DNA of 64,000 nucleotides, taken from assembly GCA_005656395.1 (NCBI GenBank), contig SRSI01000055.1:248001-312000 (forward strand), in the 5' to 3' direction. Position numbers and translations under genes: made by a program. Positions within the stretch are counted from its first letter, which is position 1, and each line of letters opens with the position of its first letter. The stretch comes from Strongyloides papillosus (taxonomy: Eukaryota; Nematoda; Chromadorea; Rhabditida; Strongyloididae). Positions 12,230 through 24,745 of the stretch are shown piece after piece. The notes beneath the pieces are model-generated. The model was not told the origin of the DNA and did not search any database. It saw only the letters and a program-made list of their open reading frames with translations.

Positions 12230-15200
12230 TAATAGGTTTTAAATGTAATTTTATATTCTAATCTATTTATGTTATTTATAAAAGTTTGATTATATTTATT
12301 TCAACATTGATTCACTTTCTTTATAATAAAAAATAACAAATAAATAACAATGTTAACTTTTTTGTGACCTCAATCAAATAGAATATAAATACATATTATA
12401 TTTTCAATTCTACTTTTTTCTACATGAATCAGATGGGTAAAGAGTTTCTTTTATTTATTTCTGTTATATTCGAAAGTTGATATACAGTGATTCCTTAATA
12501 ATGCAGAAAATATTTATCTTCCAGGTTAGAAATAAAATTTTGAAAGTTAATTTAGTCAAAATATTAAAAGTAGTTACGAAACAATAAATAGCTTCACTTC
12601 AAATTTAATAATAAAATATCATAAATTTTTATTTAATTTTAAAACAAATTTATATAAATTATACTAATAAAATTATAAATAATGATAAATTTCTCATATA
12701 TTCGTTTGTTTTTATTGTATAAATATAAGGCATTTAAATTAAGCTAACATTCTCTATTTTAAGAAATTTATATATTTATCTTTGAAGTACAACTTAATAG
12801 CCATGATTTGGTCTTTAAAACCTACTAAAATAAAGAATTTTTTGTTAGAATAAAAAGATGATATTAATAATAAGGAAAAGAAATAATTTTATTTTTGTTG
12901 CTTTCATAAAAATAAAGATAAAGTAGAGCATAGTAAATATTAAAATAATAAGCCAAATTTTATTACAAATAAAGATGTATTTGAAATAAAATTTCTTTAC
13001 TATTTATCATTTTCTTTGAAAAATTTTCCTTTTTATTACTTAATATTCATATGAATCAATTTCAAGAAATTTTTAATACACTCTGCTTTTTTAACGGTTG
13101 GACTTTTTAATTTGCATGAGTACATTATTTTATGATCTTTTTACTAATTTTTGATAAAATTTATAGAATATTTTAATACTAACAATTCTTATTGGTTACT
13201 TTGAGTAAGAAAAATGTATTTTATTATTTTCATAATTTTTTGACTTTTCAACATTTGTTTCACATTATTTTATCTGATGAAATATGATTTTTTTAATGAA
13301 TAATAAATATCTTTATTACTAAATAATCAGTTGTTTTGTGTTATAGTATACTTGCCTAAATAATATTTCCTTTTTTTAATGTTTGTTGATTCAAAAGATC
13401 AATTTATAAAATTAATATTCTTCCCATGTAATTATATGAATTAAATTTTAATTTAATTTTTTTCTAATATGTGATTTCTCTAGACATTTTTCCTGTATTA
13501 ACGTTATTATTTATTAGTGAAAATTAATTATTGTACCCCTCTTTTAAATGTTAGTAATTATAAAAGATAAGGAGAAATCTCAAGGTTTTTATATGATTAG
13601 AAATTATCAGGATATAAAGTGCTTGATTTTTTAATATTAACACTATTTATACTCTACAAATAAGCAAAACTTGTATAAACTTTCTTTATCAAAAGTAATT
13701 TTAATTAATATAAAGTGTTTTTAAAACTAAAAGTTTGTTTTACATAAGTAATTATATTTAAAATCGGATGTATACATATTTATTATTATTATTGATATTT
13801 ATTTAATCACTATGTTGATATATCAATAAGACAATAATATTTATACTAAAATTATCCTTATCTATACCTTTACAAAATGTATAAAAAAAACTTAACATCG
13901 TTTTTTTGTATTTTATGTAAATCATTTTGACATATAATCAAATATATGTTTATGAACAAAATTTTGCATCATTGTATCAAACATTTAATGTAGTAACATT
14001 TGCTAAAATATAATTTTAAGTTTCCCTTGATATTAAAATTATTTTTTTAAATATAGCTTTAAACTCGGAATATTTTTTTAAAGTTAAAGTAACATAGACA
14101 TTAGTATAAATAAAATAGCTTCTTATTTGGATCAATTCAATAAATTGAACCATTGAATAGATGATGATAGATAAAGTGGAAATTTCTGTGATAAGGATGT
14201 TTTTATTAGTACAGTTAAAATTGTGTCTGTTAATAAAACTTATCAATGAAATGGCATATTACTATAATAATGAAGTGATAAAGTATTATTTCTTGATTGA
14301 TTAACAGTTTATAATAAACATATTTTAAAAATTCACGTTAAATATAAATTACAATAACATTAATATTACTAATTAACATATTTAAATAGTAAAAATATAA
14401 GTCTCTTTATATTAATAGCAATTATTTTTGTTATAAAATAAATTAGGTAAATTTTATTTTAAAATCTTCTTTTTTATGATAGATTACTATAGATTTCATC
14501 GGTTTAAGGGTTTTATAATATTTTATAATTGTATAATAATCATGTAATTGTAATATTTACATACAATATTAAACTTTGTAAGACCATTTCTTACAATATG
14601 ATTGTCTAACGACTAATGAAAAAATAAATAAAAATTGTTGAGACAACTTTACACAATGTACCAGACATTCAAAAGTCTTGTCATCTTAATATTAATGGTT
14701 TTAAAGTGTGAACACTAAAAACTCTAAGACATTCATTGTTATAATTTTATTTTAAATTTTTTATTTACAGGTGGTACTTAAAATAATATTATGAAACAAT
14801 TATTATTGTTATAAAAAAAATAATATTACATTTTATATCAACGATATATAGATATTTAATTACATATTGGAAATTACATTTTAATTTATTTTTATTTTAA
14901 TACAAACTAGGCGATTAATAAATTAATAATTAGTGATGTTCTGTATCATATCAATTGCTTTGTAATATTTGAAAGAATTGGTTCATGTTTTTAGTTAATT
15001 TATAAGATATACAGATTATTCAATTCGATTAGATATCGTTGATTTTTTATCTAAATAGTTTAAAAAAAATCATCCTCTAAGTGATTTTATTCAGGTCTTT
15101 ATACCTACAATTAAAAAAATACAATTAATATTACTATTCTTTAAATTCTAAAATTAAATATATTGTAACAAGATCATATTATTTAGAGACCATTATTAAA

Positions 15201-15275
15201 ATTGGCACCTTAAAAATTTAGAACCATTCCAACATATATTAATGCTTTTCCTTTCTAAAAATAAATGCGCATAAT
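12230..15275. other. 3-kb non-coding AT-rich spacer
   Basis: Apart from the RPC5 3' UTR with AATAAA-type signals near 12325, nothing but very AT-rich sequence with homopolymer runs is seen. No exon with supported splice sites was found on either strand. Confidence 0.55.
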
Positions 15276-17375
15276 ATGCTTCTAATAAAATTACGAAGAC
15301 TGTATGGTCGTTTCCCAAGAACATTAATTTTATTTATTTGTTGTACTATTATCACTACAATTTTACTACTTTCTATATTTATTTCAAAAGAAGATAATCC
15401 TTACTCAATATTGGAATATTCAAAGATAGATGCAAAAAATATTAAAGTTCATTTAACAAATTCAACTTTAACAAAGTTTGATCAAGACAAATGTATAATT
15501 CCTAAACTTACTCTTTGGTCGAAACAAATTAGAAAATTTTATGAGGAAAAAGATATTATAGATTGTGGAAAACCTACTAAGGAATGGATTTTATTCAAAG
15601 ATCAACAGCTTATTATTAATGAAGATAGTTATGCTCATAAAAATGATTTTTATTGTACAATTACAAGCATTATTTTAATTGATGACTACAACATAAAGAA
15701 AAATGTAAAAACAATTGAAAAGTTTCCGTTCACTGACTTCGAGAGTGATTTCTTTCACCTTCATTGCTACTCTAAGATTGATTATAATAAATGGTATGAA
15801 TATCTTATTTAATATAAAAACATATCTTTCAGGAATAAATATTTCATGAGAGCTATTGTGGACAAAAAAAACATTCAAAAATTAAAAAAAAGAAGTGACG
15901 ATAGTTTGAATGTTCATATAATAAGTTATGATTCATTATCTCAAATGGCTTTTAGAAGACTTTTACCAAAAACTATTAAATATTTTGAAGAGGTAATGGA
16001 AGGGATAGTTTTAAACGGATACAATATTGTTGGAGATGGTACACCACAGGCATTTATTCCTATTCTAACAGGTAAAACAGAAATTGAACTTCCAGTAACA
16101 AGGAAAACTGAAAAAAATCCAAAATATGTTGATGAAGCATATGATTTTATATGGAATACATTTTCCAAAAACAATTATGTAACAACATATGGAGAAGACA
16201 ATTTTTCTATAGGAACTTTTCAATACCGATTAATGGGTTTTAAAAATAAACCAACAACACATTACACAAGACCGAGTTTCCAATACACTGAATCATACTT
16301 TGGAAATGATTGTTTTGGTGAAACACCCCAACATAAAGAATGGTTAGATTACTCTACAAGTATAGTTGAAGCTTATAATAAGCTTAATATATCACGTTTT
16401 ACTCTTCTTCATCATAGTGCCATGACTCACGATTTTACGACAAAAGGTGCAAATTGTGATGAAGATTTGTACAACAATCTTAAATATAACTTTGAAAAGA
16501 TGAAATTCGAGAATGATATCGTAATATTAATGACTGATCATGGACATAGATTTGCCAAATTTAGGCAAACACATCAAGGACAATTAGAAGAACGATTACC
16601 AATGCTTGGTATATCATTACCAAAAAAATTTAGGAACACTGATAAAGGGAAACTATTTTATAAAAATTTAAAAAATAATCAAAATGTTTTGACTACACCT
16701 TTTGATTTTCATGAATCATTTTTCGACATTCTATCACCTCCAGACATCTCAATATTAAATAAAGAACAAGACACTACAACAAGAGGCCTGTCATTTTTTA
16801 GACCTATTAATAAAGAACGAACTTGTTTCCAGGTAAATAACTTTAACATTTCCTTTTTAAAATTTATTTTTTTACAGGCAGGTATAGAAACACATTGGTG
16901 CACCTGTCTACAATGGACAAATGTCTGGAATAAACCATTATATCAATCAGCAATTAATGAAACCACAAAAATATTTGTTGATGAAGTCAATAAACTCCTT
17001 AAACCAGAGATTTCGTTATGCTCTCCAATAAAACTTGATTCTATTTTAGAATCAAAATGGCTTATTCCTAATTCAAAAATGATTCATTACAAAGGCTCAT
17101 TAGATAAAGACGGCTTCATTCCAGATACCTCGGGTAAAACAATTATTTCAAAAGCCCTGTTAAAAGTTAAATTATCAACACAACCTAATGGTGCTATCTA
17201 TGAATTGACTGTGCCATTTAATTTTGATACTACTGAAATGAAAATAAATATGTGGACTGTTAGTCATATTAATAGGTATGGTAACGATCCACATTGTATT
17301 ATAGATAGGATTTTTAAATTAGCTACATACTGTGTTTGTTGGGATAAGGTTATTACAAATCACAAAAATATGTAA
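15276..17375 (+). CDS. DUF229 family type II membrane protein (sulfatase/alkaline phosphatase-like fold)
   Basis: Three exons (15276-15793, 15833-16832, 16878-17375) with introns of 39 bp (phase 2) and 45 bp (phase 0) give 671 residues. A basic N-terminus and one hydrophobic segment (about 15-37, FPRTLILFICCTIITTILLL) predict a signal anchor with a lumenal catalytic part. The DUF229 signatures are ISYDSLSQMAFRRLLPKT (Asp206), the LLHHSAMTHDF segment and MTDHGHRF (Asp408-His409), matching metal-binding positions of the alkaline-phosphatase superfamily. Nematodes carry many DUF229 paralogues; their substrates are mostly unknown. The second intron is a multiple of three with no in-frame stop, so retention would add 15 residues. 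Splicing it joins CFQ to AGIETHWC, which reads as normal DUF229 sequence. Confidence 0.85.
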
Positions 17376-18065
17376 ATTATTTATTTTTTTTGTTTGTAAA
17401 CAATGTATTTTTAATTTTATTTTGTTGTAATCCATTTGAAAAACTTAAAAAAATGTTTTATTATGCAAAAAAGTTTAAAGATTTCGGAAAAGATGAATTC
17501 ATTTAGAATACGAAAAATATTTTATTTATAAATTATTAATTTTCAAAAATTATTACCAGACATAAATAATTAATATGACTTACTAAAACATTACGTCTAT
17601 GGGAATTTATGGAATTCTATTATAACAAGTGATAAAATATCCATAATACATGTAAGTAAAAATTGACAAACAAAAGTAGGAAAATTTTAAATGAGAGTAA
17701 TATCAATGTAATTGTAATAAATTAATTTTTAATCTATAAGAAATGTAGAATTCTATAATTATAATTCAATTTAAACAAAGAATAAACACTTTAATAATAG
17801 ACTTCTAAACACCTTATTTTTTTTCATCATTTAAATAAATCAAATACCGATAGACCCTATGATATAACAAAATAATAACAATAAAGGCTTATATTGAAAG
17901 TATTAAAATAAATCATCATATTACCTATAACAATGTCGTTGTAAAAAAATTTCAATTACTTCTTCAAATAGATTTAAAATGATGACATTTGCTAAAAGTG
18001 TATAAAAGCGATAATTTTTTTAACGTAATCATTTACTTAATTTCATGCTATCTACCTGTGCATAA
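17376..18065. other. spacer with the P450 promoter
   Basis: The spacer is AT-rich and has no ORF of interest. The TATAAAAG element at 18001 marks the probable promoter of the downstream P450. Confidence 0.5.
18001..18008 (+). promoter_or_regulatory. TATA box of the cytochrome P450 gene
   Basis: TATAAAAG begins 65 bp before ATG 18066. Position and match to the TATA consensus support a core promoter; no experimental start site is available. Confidence 0.45.
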
Positions 18066-19633
18066 ATGAATCCCATTATAATTATTCTTGCAATTTTTTT
18101 CCTTGTTGGTATCTTACTTTTTTATCACATAAAGTCTCGTAGGAAATTTGGAGATTTTCCATCACCACGTTCTTATCCAATTATTGGACATGCTGCTCTC
18201 CTTCGCCCTAACGTTACAGAGAGATTAGATCAACTTATGGGAACATGTTTACTGTATTCGGAATATCCTAGAATGACTTTACTTTGGCTTGGACCTGTAC
18301 CAGTGGTTATGTTATATTGTGCTGAAGCTATTGAAGCAGTATTTACGGGAAGTAAACATCTACAGAAAGGAAAATTGTACAAATTTCTTGAACAATGGTT
18401 AGGTTTGGGTTTGTTAACAACGTAAGTAAAAAGTTGACTTCGTATTATGTATATTTTTTTAGTCCCCCAAGTACTTGGAAAGGACGTCGTAGACAATTGA
18501 CTCCAACATTTCATTATGATATACTCAAGAATTTTGTTTATGTATTCAACTACCAAGCGGAGATATTTGTAAAAAATTTAAAGGAACGTTTTAAAGACTC
18601 AAAAGAATGTGTTGTTGATATTGGTCATCTCTTGAGTTTATGTACTTTAGATATTATCTGCGAGACTTCTATGGGCCAATCGGTAAATGCACAAAAATAC
18701 TCGGACTCTGAATATGTTAAAGCTGTTCACGAAATTAACGATATAATTCAAAAGAGACAACTGAATCCATTGATGTGGAATGATACTATTTTTAAACTTA
18801 CTAAAGAAGGCAAAGCACATGACAAAGATATCAAAATACTCCATGATTTTAGAAGTAATGTTATTGCAAAAAGAATAAAACAAATCGAATTGGATGGTGG
18901 CTTGAACGTAAATCAAAAATGTAACTTTTTAGATTTGTTGCTCGAAATGAGAAGTAATGGAGAATTGACTTTGGAACAGATTGAATGTGAGGTAAGCTAT
19001 ACGTCATTAAATTGTAAAATTAATTATTAGGTTGATACATTTATGTTTGAAGGCCATGACACCACCGCAACAGCTTTAATGTGGTTCCTGCAAATTATAG
19101 GTTGCAATCCAGAAGTCCAACAACGCATCAGAGATGAGCTTTATTCAGTTTTAGGATATGAATTTACAGAGGTCTCATTTGATCAATTAGGGCAATTAAA
19201 ATATTTAGAATGTTGTATAAAAGAATCCCTACGTATATTTCCATCTGTACCAATGTTTCTTAGAAAACTTGATCATGATGAGAATGTCTTTGGAAAATAT
19301 CATATTCCTGCTGGTACTGAAATTGTAATTAACGCCTATTTAACGCATAGAGATCCTAAATATTGGCCAGAACCTGAGAAATTTAGACCAGAACGATTTA
19401 TGCCTCCAGAATCAAACCATAGACACCCGTATTCATTTATTCCATTTTCTGTTGGTAGTAGAAATTGTATTGGACAAAGATTTGCTCTTCTTGAAGAAAA
19501 GAGTATCCTTGCGCATGTTTTGACAAATTTTAAAGTAACTAGCATGAAACGAATGGACGAAATTAGATGTAAAAGTGAACTTATATTAAGACCTTTAGAA
19601 CCAATACTAATTAAATTAGAACCTTTATCTTAG
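18066..19633 (+). CDS. cytochrome P450, CYP4 clan
   Basis: Three exons (18066-18421, 18463-18991, 19031-19633) with introns of 41 bp (phase 2) and 39 bp (phase 0) give 495 residues, the usual P450 length. An N-terminal membrane anchor (3-22) is followed by a basic stretch and FPSPRSYPIIGHA, then WKGRRRQLTPTFH as in CYP4 helix C. Further landmarks are the I-helix FMFEGHDTTATAL, the ExxR motif KESLR, PERF, and the heme-binding PFSVGSRNCIGQRFA with the cysteine ligand at residue 441. CYP4-type enzymes are ER-bound monooxygenases, often fatty-acid omega-hydroxylases; the substrate here cannot be told. All catalytic motifs are intact. The exact CYP family number cannot be fixed by eye. Confidence 0.93.
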
Positions 19634-20035
19634 TAGTAAAATGTTAAATAATAAATTTATATATTGTTGTTTTATTTAAGATTAACAACCTAATTAAATG
19701 TCTGTTAAATATTAATAATTATAGCTTTTATATGTCTATTTTAATTAGCTGGATATAAACATTTTTTAAATTACTGCAGAAGTATTTAGTTTCATCTAAA
19801 ATACTATGTAACAAAATTCATTCCTGCAAATATTTTTTTATTTAAAAATAAAAAAAACTTTTATTTTTTATTAACAATCAATTTTTATTCCTGGAAAACA
19901 CTTGTATAAATTAATTAGATTTCAAAATTATATTACATATAAATAAAAGTGTTAAATAAATTTTTATTTTCGATGTTTAATTAACTCATCGATAATATTT
20001 AAAATGTGTCTGGATAATAAAAATTTAATATATTC
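19634..20035. other. intergenic spacer between convergent genes
   Basis: This holds the 3' flanks of the P450 (plus strand) and the GPCR (minus strand). It is AT-rich and no other feature is seen. Confidence 0.6.
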
Positions 20036-21122
20036 TTATTGTCCCATAGTTTCGTAAATTGTTGTAGACAAATAAAAAGCATTACAAGCAAATTGTGAAA
20101 AATACAATAATTGAACGAAACCTTCAATTACTTGGCTTGAAGACATTAGTAATACTGTTTCTGGATACACTATATTTAACAGTCTTACTACCACTGATGG
20201 TGTATTACATACAAGATTAATTGCTGAAATGATTATAGACCGCAAAAATATATAATTTCGTTTCTTATTATAATTATCACCGCGAATTATAAATGTTTCC
20301 TAAAAAATGTAATGAATATAAGAGAATCGAGGAATTAATGAATACCTTTGCGCCGTTTTCAGACTTTTTCATCTCAGCCCATTCCACGCACGAAGCTTTT
20401 CGAATTCTCATTTCCAGTGAATACGCAGAAGATAAAGCCAGATGTTCCTTGTCACCCCACGCCCTCGATGGGGAACCTAAATAAACTCTTAAAAATACAT
20501 ATCCATCTAAAATTAACCTCATCATTGATGGCATAATGAACATAACAAAAATATCAGCAATCAAAAATAAATCATTAACACCTGGAGCTATTTCTTCATC
20601 ATCAAGACAAGCTTTAAATAATTTAACATATTTAACAGTTTTTAAGATCCAACACTCAAAAATTAAACATGAAGTTGAAATAATGATAAGGGCTAATTGT
20701 GGTTCTCTCCACATAAGACGATATTTAATTGGACGTAAAACTGCCATAAATCTCATGACTGCTAAAACCAACCAACACCAAACAGAAGAGGCTGAAGTTA
20801 CATGGATTAAGTAAATGTCTATTTTGCAAAAATAGGTTAAAAAGAGTTCAAATGTTTCATGGAATTCATCACCAAAATCTTGTTGTAGATAGAAATGGAA
20901 AAATACTTGTGAAAGTTGGCTAAATAAGCAAATGAAATCACATATCGTCATTACTGTCAATGGAAGAGCACTGGAAGTATGGAATTTTTGTGATGAAAAC
21001 TTAAAAATTTTGTATAGCCTTAAAAGAACATAACCATTTAGAATGATTCCAAAGATTGGAACTATAGAATTTAACAAATTTATTAATTTCCCAACAAAAA
21101 TCCAGTGTTTTTCAGAAGACAT
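20036..21122 (-). CDS. rhodopsin-like seven-transmembrane receptor, nematode orphan
   Basis: Two exons, 21122-20346 and 20299-20036, with a 46-bp phase-0 intron (20300-20345), give 346 residues. Splicing joins ENGAK to ETFIIRGD and restores the missing helices: TM1-TM5 lie in exon 1, while TM6 (IIISAINLVCNTPSVVVRLL) and TM7 (LLYFSQFACNAFYLSTTIY) lie in exon 2. TM3 ends in AVMRFMAVLRP, where class A receptors have D-R-Y, and TM7 has CNAFY at the NPxxY position. The overall form suits a peptide-receptor-like class A GPCR of nematodes, but the ligand and subfamily cannot be named. The long third intracellular loop is Ser- and charge-rich. It acts at the cell surface. Confidence 0.8.
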
Positions 21123-21859
21123 AGCTAAAAAATAAAATAAAATTTGATATTTTAGAAATATTATATCCGTATATAATTGTAGTAAAATAATTTTTGAAAG
21201 ATAAAGTAAAATTAATAGCGTATATATATAAAAAAAATTTCTCTAATTATTTTCTCTAAAAAGACATATAAAAAAGGGATTCACAATTAAGGAAGTTAAA
21301 ATAGCATAAAAAATAAATTTTTTTAAAAATTAAATTAAAAATTTTTATTATAAAAAATTATTATCGCACAAAATTGTTAAAAGTACATGAATTTTGTAAA
21401 AAAAACACTTTAATATATTTCAATAATATTTAGTAAATTTATTCATTTCTTACTTATCGCATCATAAATTTAATTAATTCTTATTTTTGAAATAATTTAC
21501 AAAGCAACAAAATAAAGAGGAAATGATAACAAAGTATTCTTAGTTTTGAGACTATAAATTATTAGGATTAAGTTTGGTAGCCGTGCTTCATGCTAATTAT
21601 TGCGAAAAATGTCATATAAACGATTTTATATTCATGTTTAAAGTTAAAAGCTGTATAGTTGCTCATCAAAAAATATAATTTTTCTTTTAAAAATAATGAC
21701 AAGAGGAAAATGCAAAATAAAGAATTTACAAACCACTCCTTCAGGTAATAGAAAAGAATTTTTAACATAAGACACAAGAAATAGGGATACAATTCATTGG
21801 AAAAAATTAAAATTTTATTTTTTTGTTAATGTTAGGATTTAAATAAATTATAAAAACGA
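21123..21859. other. AT-rich spacer, GPCR upstream region and SEC13 3' flank
   Basis: Both flanking genes are on the minus strand. The segment shows only AT-rich sequence. A 74-codon hydrophobic minus-strand ORF at 21568-21792 has no family resemblance and was not accepted. Confidence 0.5.
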
Positions 21860-22856
21860 TTAACTTTTTAATTTAGTTGAACTTTTGTTATGTTCTTTTT
21901 TTGGAGATTTTAATTCAATCCACTCATCAATTATGTGCTTATAGAGCTTTATCTAAATTAAAAGAAAAATTTAATATTATTTAACGGAGTTGAAACCTTA
22001 CCGTTGAATCACCTGCGGATGCACAGAGAACATCACCAACTGTATTGAAACTAAGTGTTGTAGCATACTCATCTAAGGTATCCAAAACATGCTTTTTCCA
22101 CTTTGTTTCATTATTTCCATAATTACATGTCCATAAAATTATTCTGTTATCTTGGGCACATGAAGCAATTGTAGCAATGCCATTTACACCAAATGGAGCC
22201 CAAGCAACATCTCTTACAAAGTCATCATGACCATCTAATGTGTGTTCTAATTCCCATTTTCCATTACTATCAGAGTAACTCCAAATTTTAACCTTTTTAT
22301 CATTACCACAAGTAACAAATTTCTTACAAATAACCTTAGCAGCCATTTCATCTGTTGAAAATCCACTTATACCATACGGTGCAAACGAAACACTATTAAC
22401 CCCATCCTCATGAACATTATCTATACAAGTTCCCTTCCATTCATCATTTACCTGTTCAATTATACTAACTCTTCCATCAGTTGAACCACAAACAAGGATA
22501 AGTCCATGTTGTTTGGGGGCCCAATCTATAGAGTTTACACTTGCTTCATGTTGAGAATACTCGAACATCTTCTGCCATTTGGAATTTGTCTCTTTCCATA
22601 TAATAACTTTTTTATCATAAGAACATGATGCTAATAAGAAATCTTCTGATAAGGGGGCCCATGCAACTTTCCATACAGGTCCTTCATGTCCAGACAACTC
22701 CGCCATTGGATAAGTTTGATTATTAGCTTTTACATCAAAAATCTTTACCATTCGATCAGCTGAACATGTTGCTAGACGATTTCCATATTCATTCATTTGT
22801 ACATCGTGGATTATATCACGATGTGCCGCATCAATTCGGGCTAAGGCTGGAACCAT
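21860..22856 (-). CDS. sec13: SEC13, COPII coat and nuclear pore WD40 protein
   Basis: Exons 22856-22002 and 21952-21860 with a 49-bp phase-0 intron give 315 residues, close to the family norm. Six WD40-type blades can be followed: HDVQMNEYGNRLATCSADRMVKIFD, LSGHEGPVWKVAWAP, HEASVNSIDWAP, HEDGVNSVSFAP, LDGHDDFVRDVAWAP and the last blade LSFNTVGDVLCASAGDST. The short second exon adds a C-terminal tail, IKLYKHIIDEWIELKSP plus lysine-rich residues. SEC13 pairs with SEC31 in the outer COPII cage at ER exit sites, with Nup145C/NUP96 in the nuclear pore, and in the SEA/GATOR2 complex. Without splicing the protein would stop six residues after GDST, so the second exon is required for the normal end. 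Confidence 0.93.
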
Positions 22857-23782
22857 TATTTAAACTTTAACAATAAAAAAAAAATTTTAATGATAGGAAT
22901 CTAACAAGTCGTTGATAGATAAAATACTACCGCAAATATGGTGTGCAGTAGGAAAATAAATAATACAAGTTTTGATACAGACTCCATTCCATTAACACCA
23001 ACAGTTTTCGTGTTAAAACATTTTTATTTTTACGACATAATATGAAATTAATGACAATATGGCATTTTTTTGACCTACTTATGGAATTTTGAAAATACTT
23101 TTTTTTGAATGAGATGATTAATTATTTAATAGAAATTAAACTTGAAATTGTTTTCAAATTTTTAATTTTTCAAGAGTTTTTACATCTTTAAAATATTTAA
23201 TAAAACTTTATTGTATATTTTTCATTTATTCTCAAAAGTATGCTCTTATTTTAGAATTATGTTATGACGGTCTATCATATAGTTTGATTAACACCTTCAT
23301 CAAAACATTATAAAGGAAAATAAAAAAAATCTTTAGTGTATTTAAAAATATAAAGGTACTTCCTGTTACTTAGTAATATTTATAATAAGGATGTGTTTTG
23401 AATGTCTAAGCACAAAGTCAATCATTTGCTTTGAATATGTAATTGTTTACAACTGAGACTTTTTTTTGCAAAGAAGTTTATTTTCAAATTAAAATTATTA
23501 TAAATTACATTATGATATTGCTTCAAAAACAAATTAACTTTAGTAGTGTAAAAAACAACGTTGATCTCAATGAGACTGTTAACTACCAATTATACTAATC
23601 AAATGCAAAATGCTTCATTATGAATGGGAAATCACCAACCTCACATTGTATAATATGAAAAAAAAATTAAAACATTGCATCAAAATTATTTTTTGTTGTG
23701 CCGTTAATTATTTTTACTAAAAACATTAAAATAAATAAAATATATTGGGTATTTATTTTAACAATAATTATATTATCATATG
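22857..23782. other. intergenic spacer upstream of SEC13
   Basis: This lies between two minus-strand genes. It presumably holds the SEC13 promoter and the 3' UTR of the AIMP2-like gene. No other structure is supported. Confidence 0.5.
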
Positions 23783-24745
23783 TTAAACAAGTGTTTTTAC
23801 CCTGTTAGCCCATATCTCAACATTATTAGCATGTTCCTTTTTGCTTTTCAAAAATTCCGCATAAGCAACAATATCCACAAGAGAATATTCAACAGCACAA
23901 GACAAAGTATCATAGGTGCCTAGATGTGTTCCAATAATCCTCCATGTCTCATCGGAAAGTTCTTTATCATGTTGGGATGCAAATAAATTCAAAAATTTAT
24001 CGATGGTATTTGCATAGACATCAGATTCGTATGAATATATACCTAACACAGACCCAAGGAACTTCCATACTGGTACCAAACCTTCAGCAGAAACATCGTT
24101 ACAACTAACTTTTGGAATAGTTGCTTTGTCATTTTTAACTATCTTAACATCAAATACTATGTTGTTCTTCTTTGCAACAGTCTCCATTACTTCAAACCAT
24201 TTAGAATTAGTTGTAGGCAATTCAACATTAATATCTTTCTTTGGCACATTCTTTTGTTCCTTGAAACGAATGAGTGATGGTGATAGGCAATAAGGATTTG
24301 AAGCTTTAGTATCAGATACTTGTTTATATGCTGAGTCTTTACCACTTGTATTATATTCAAATGCTTTAGGTCCTGATTTTAGAGGAGCCTCCTTACCATT
24401 AGTTGGTGGATTCTCTTTTTTGTCCTTCTTTCCTTGTTTTTCCTTTGTTTTATTTTCTGGGGCTTCTTTTGTAGCATTTTCTTTTGGTTTTTCTTGTGCG
24501 AATTTGGCTGAAAATTGATCAAAACTCTTTTTCAAAGCACAGATATCTTTTATAAGACTTGCTTGCTTAGTAATAAATTCGGCATCACTAAATTCTTTTG
24601 GTTCATAATTTAATGTCTCATCTGGTGACGAAGAATCCGTATTTGATGTTCCACTTTGTTCACCATGGTATGAATTAAGTGTGTACATTACTGGAGCAGG
24701 AGTTACAGTAAAGTTCAATGGAAAATTAGGTCTTAAGGTGTACAT
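23783..24745 (-). CDS. AIMP2-like scaffold of the multi-aminoacyl-tRNA synthetase complex
   Basis: A single exon gives 320 residues, the same length as human AIMP2. Near the N-terminus, VMYTLNSYHG resembles AIMP2's MYxLxxxHG segment. A helical heptad-like stretch follows (about 55-90, KQASLIKDICALKKSF), as in the AIMP2 leucine-zipper region that contacts AIMP1 and synthetases. Residues 90-150 are a Lys/Glu/Pro-rich linker. The C-terminal ~110 residues (VWKFLGSVLGIYSYES...WRIIGTHLGTYDTLSCAVEYSLVDIVAY) look like a GST-C-type domain. AIMP2 assembles methionyl-, lysyl- and other synthetases in the cytoplasm. Similarity is weak outside the two ends, so another GST-C scaffold of the same complex remains possible. 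Confidence 0.68.
   Translation of the reverse strand: MYTLRPNFPLNFTVTPAPVMYTLNSYHGEQSGTSNTDSSSPDETLNYEPKEFSDAEFITKQASLIKDICALKKSFDQFSAKFAQEKPKENATKEAPENKTKEKQGKKDKKENPPTNGKEAPLKSGPKAFEYNTSGKDSAYKQVSDTKASNPYCLSPSLIRFKEQKNVPKKDINVELPTTNSKWFEVMETVAKKNNIVFDVKIVKNDKATIPKVSCNDVSAEGLVPVWKFLGSVLGIYSYESDVYANTIDKFLNLFASQHDKELSDETWRIIGTHLGTYDTLSCAVEYSLVDIVAYAEFLKSKKEHANNVEIWANRVKTLV

Noticed and set aside
21568..21792. 74-codon hydrophobic minus-strand ORF
   Set aside because: Phe/Leu/Tyr-rich low complexity in AT-rich sequence, no signal of a family and no exon structure.
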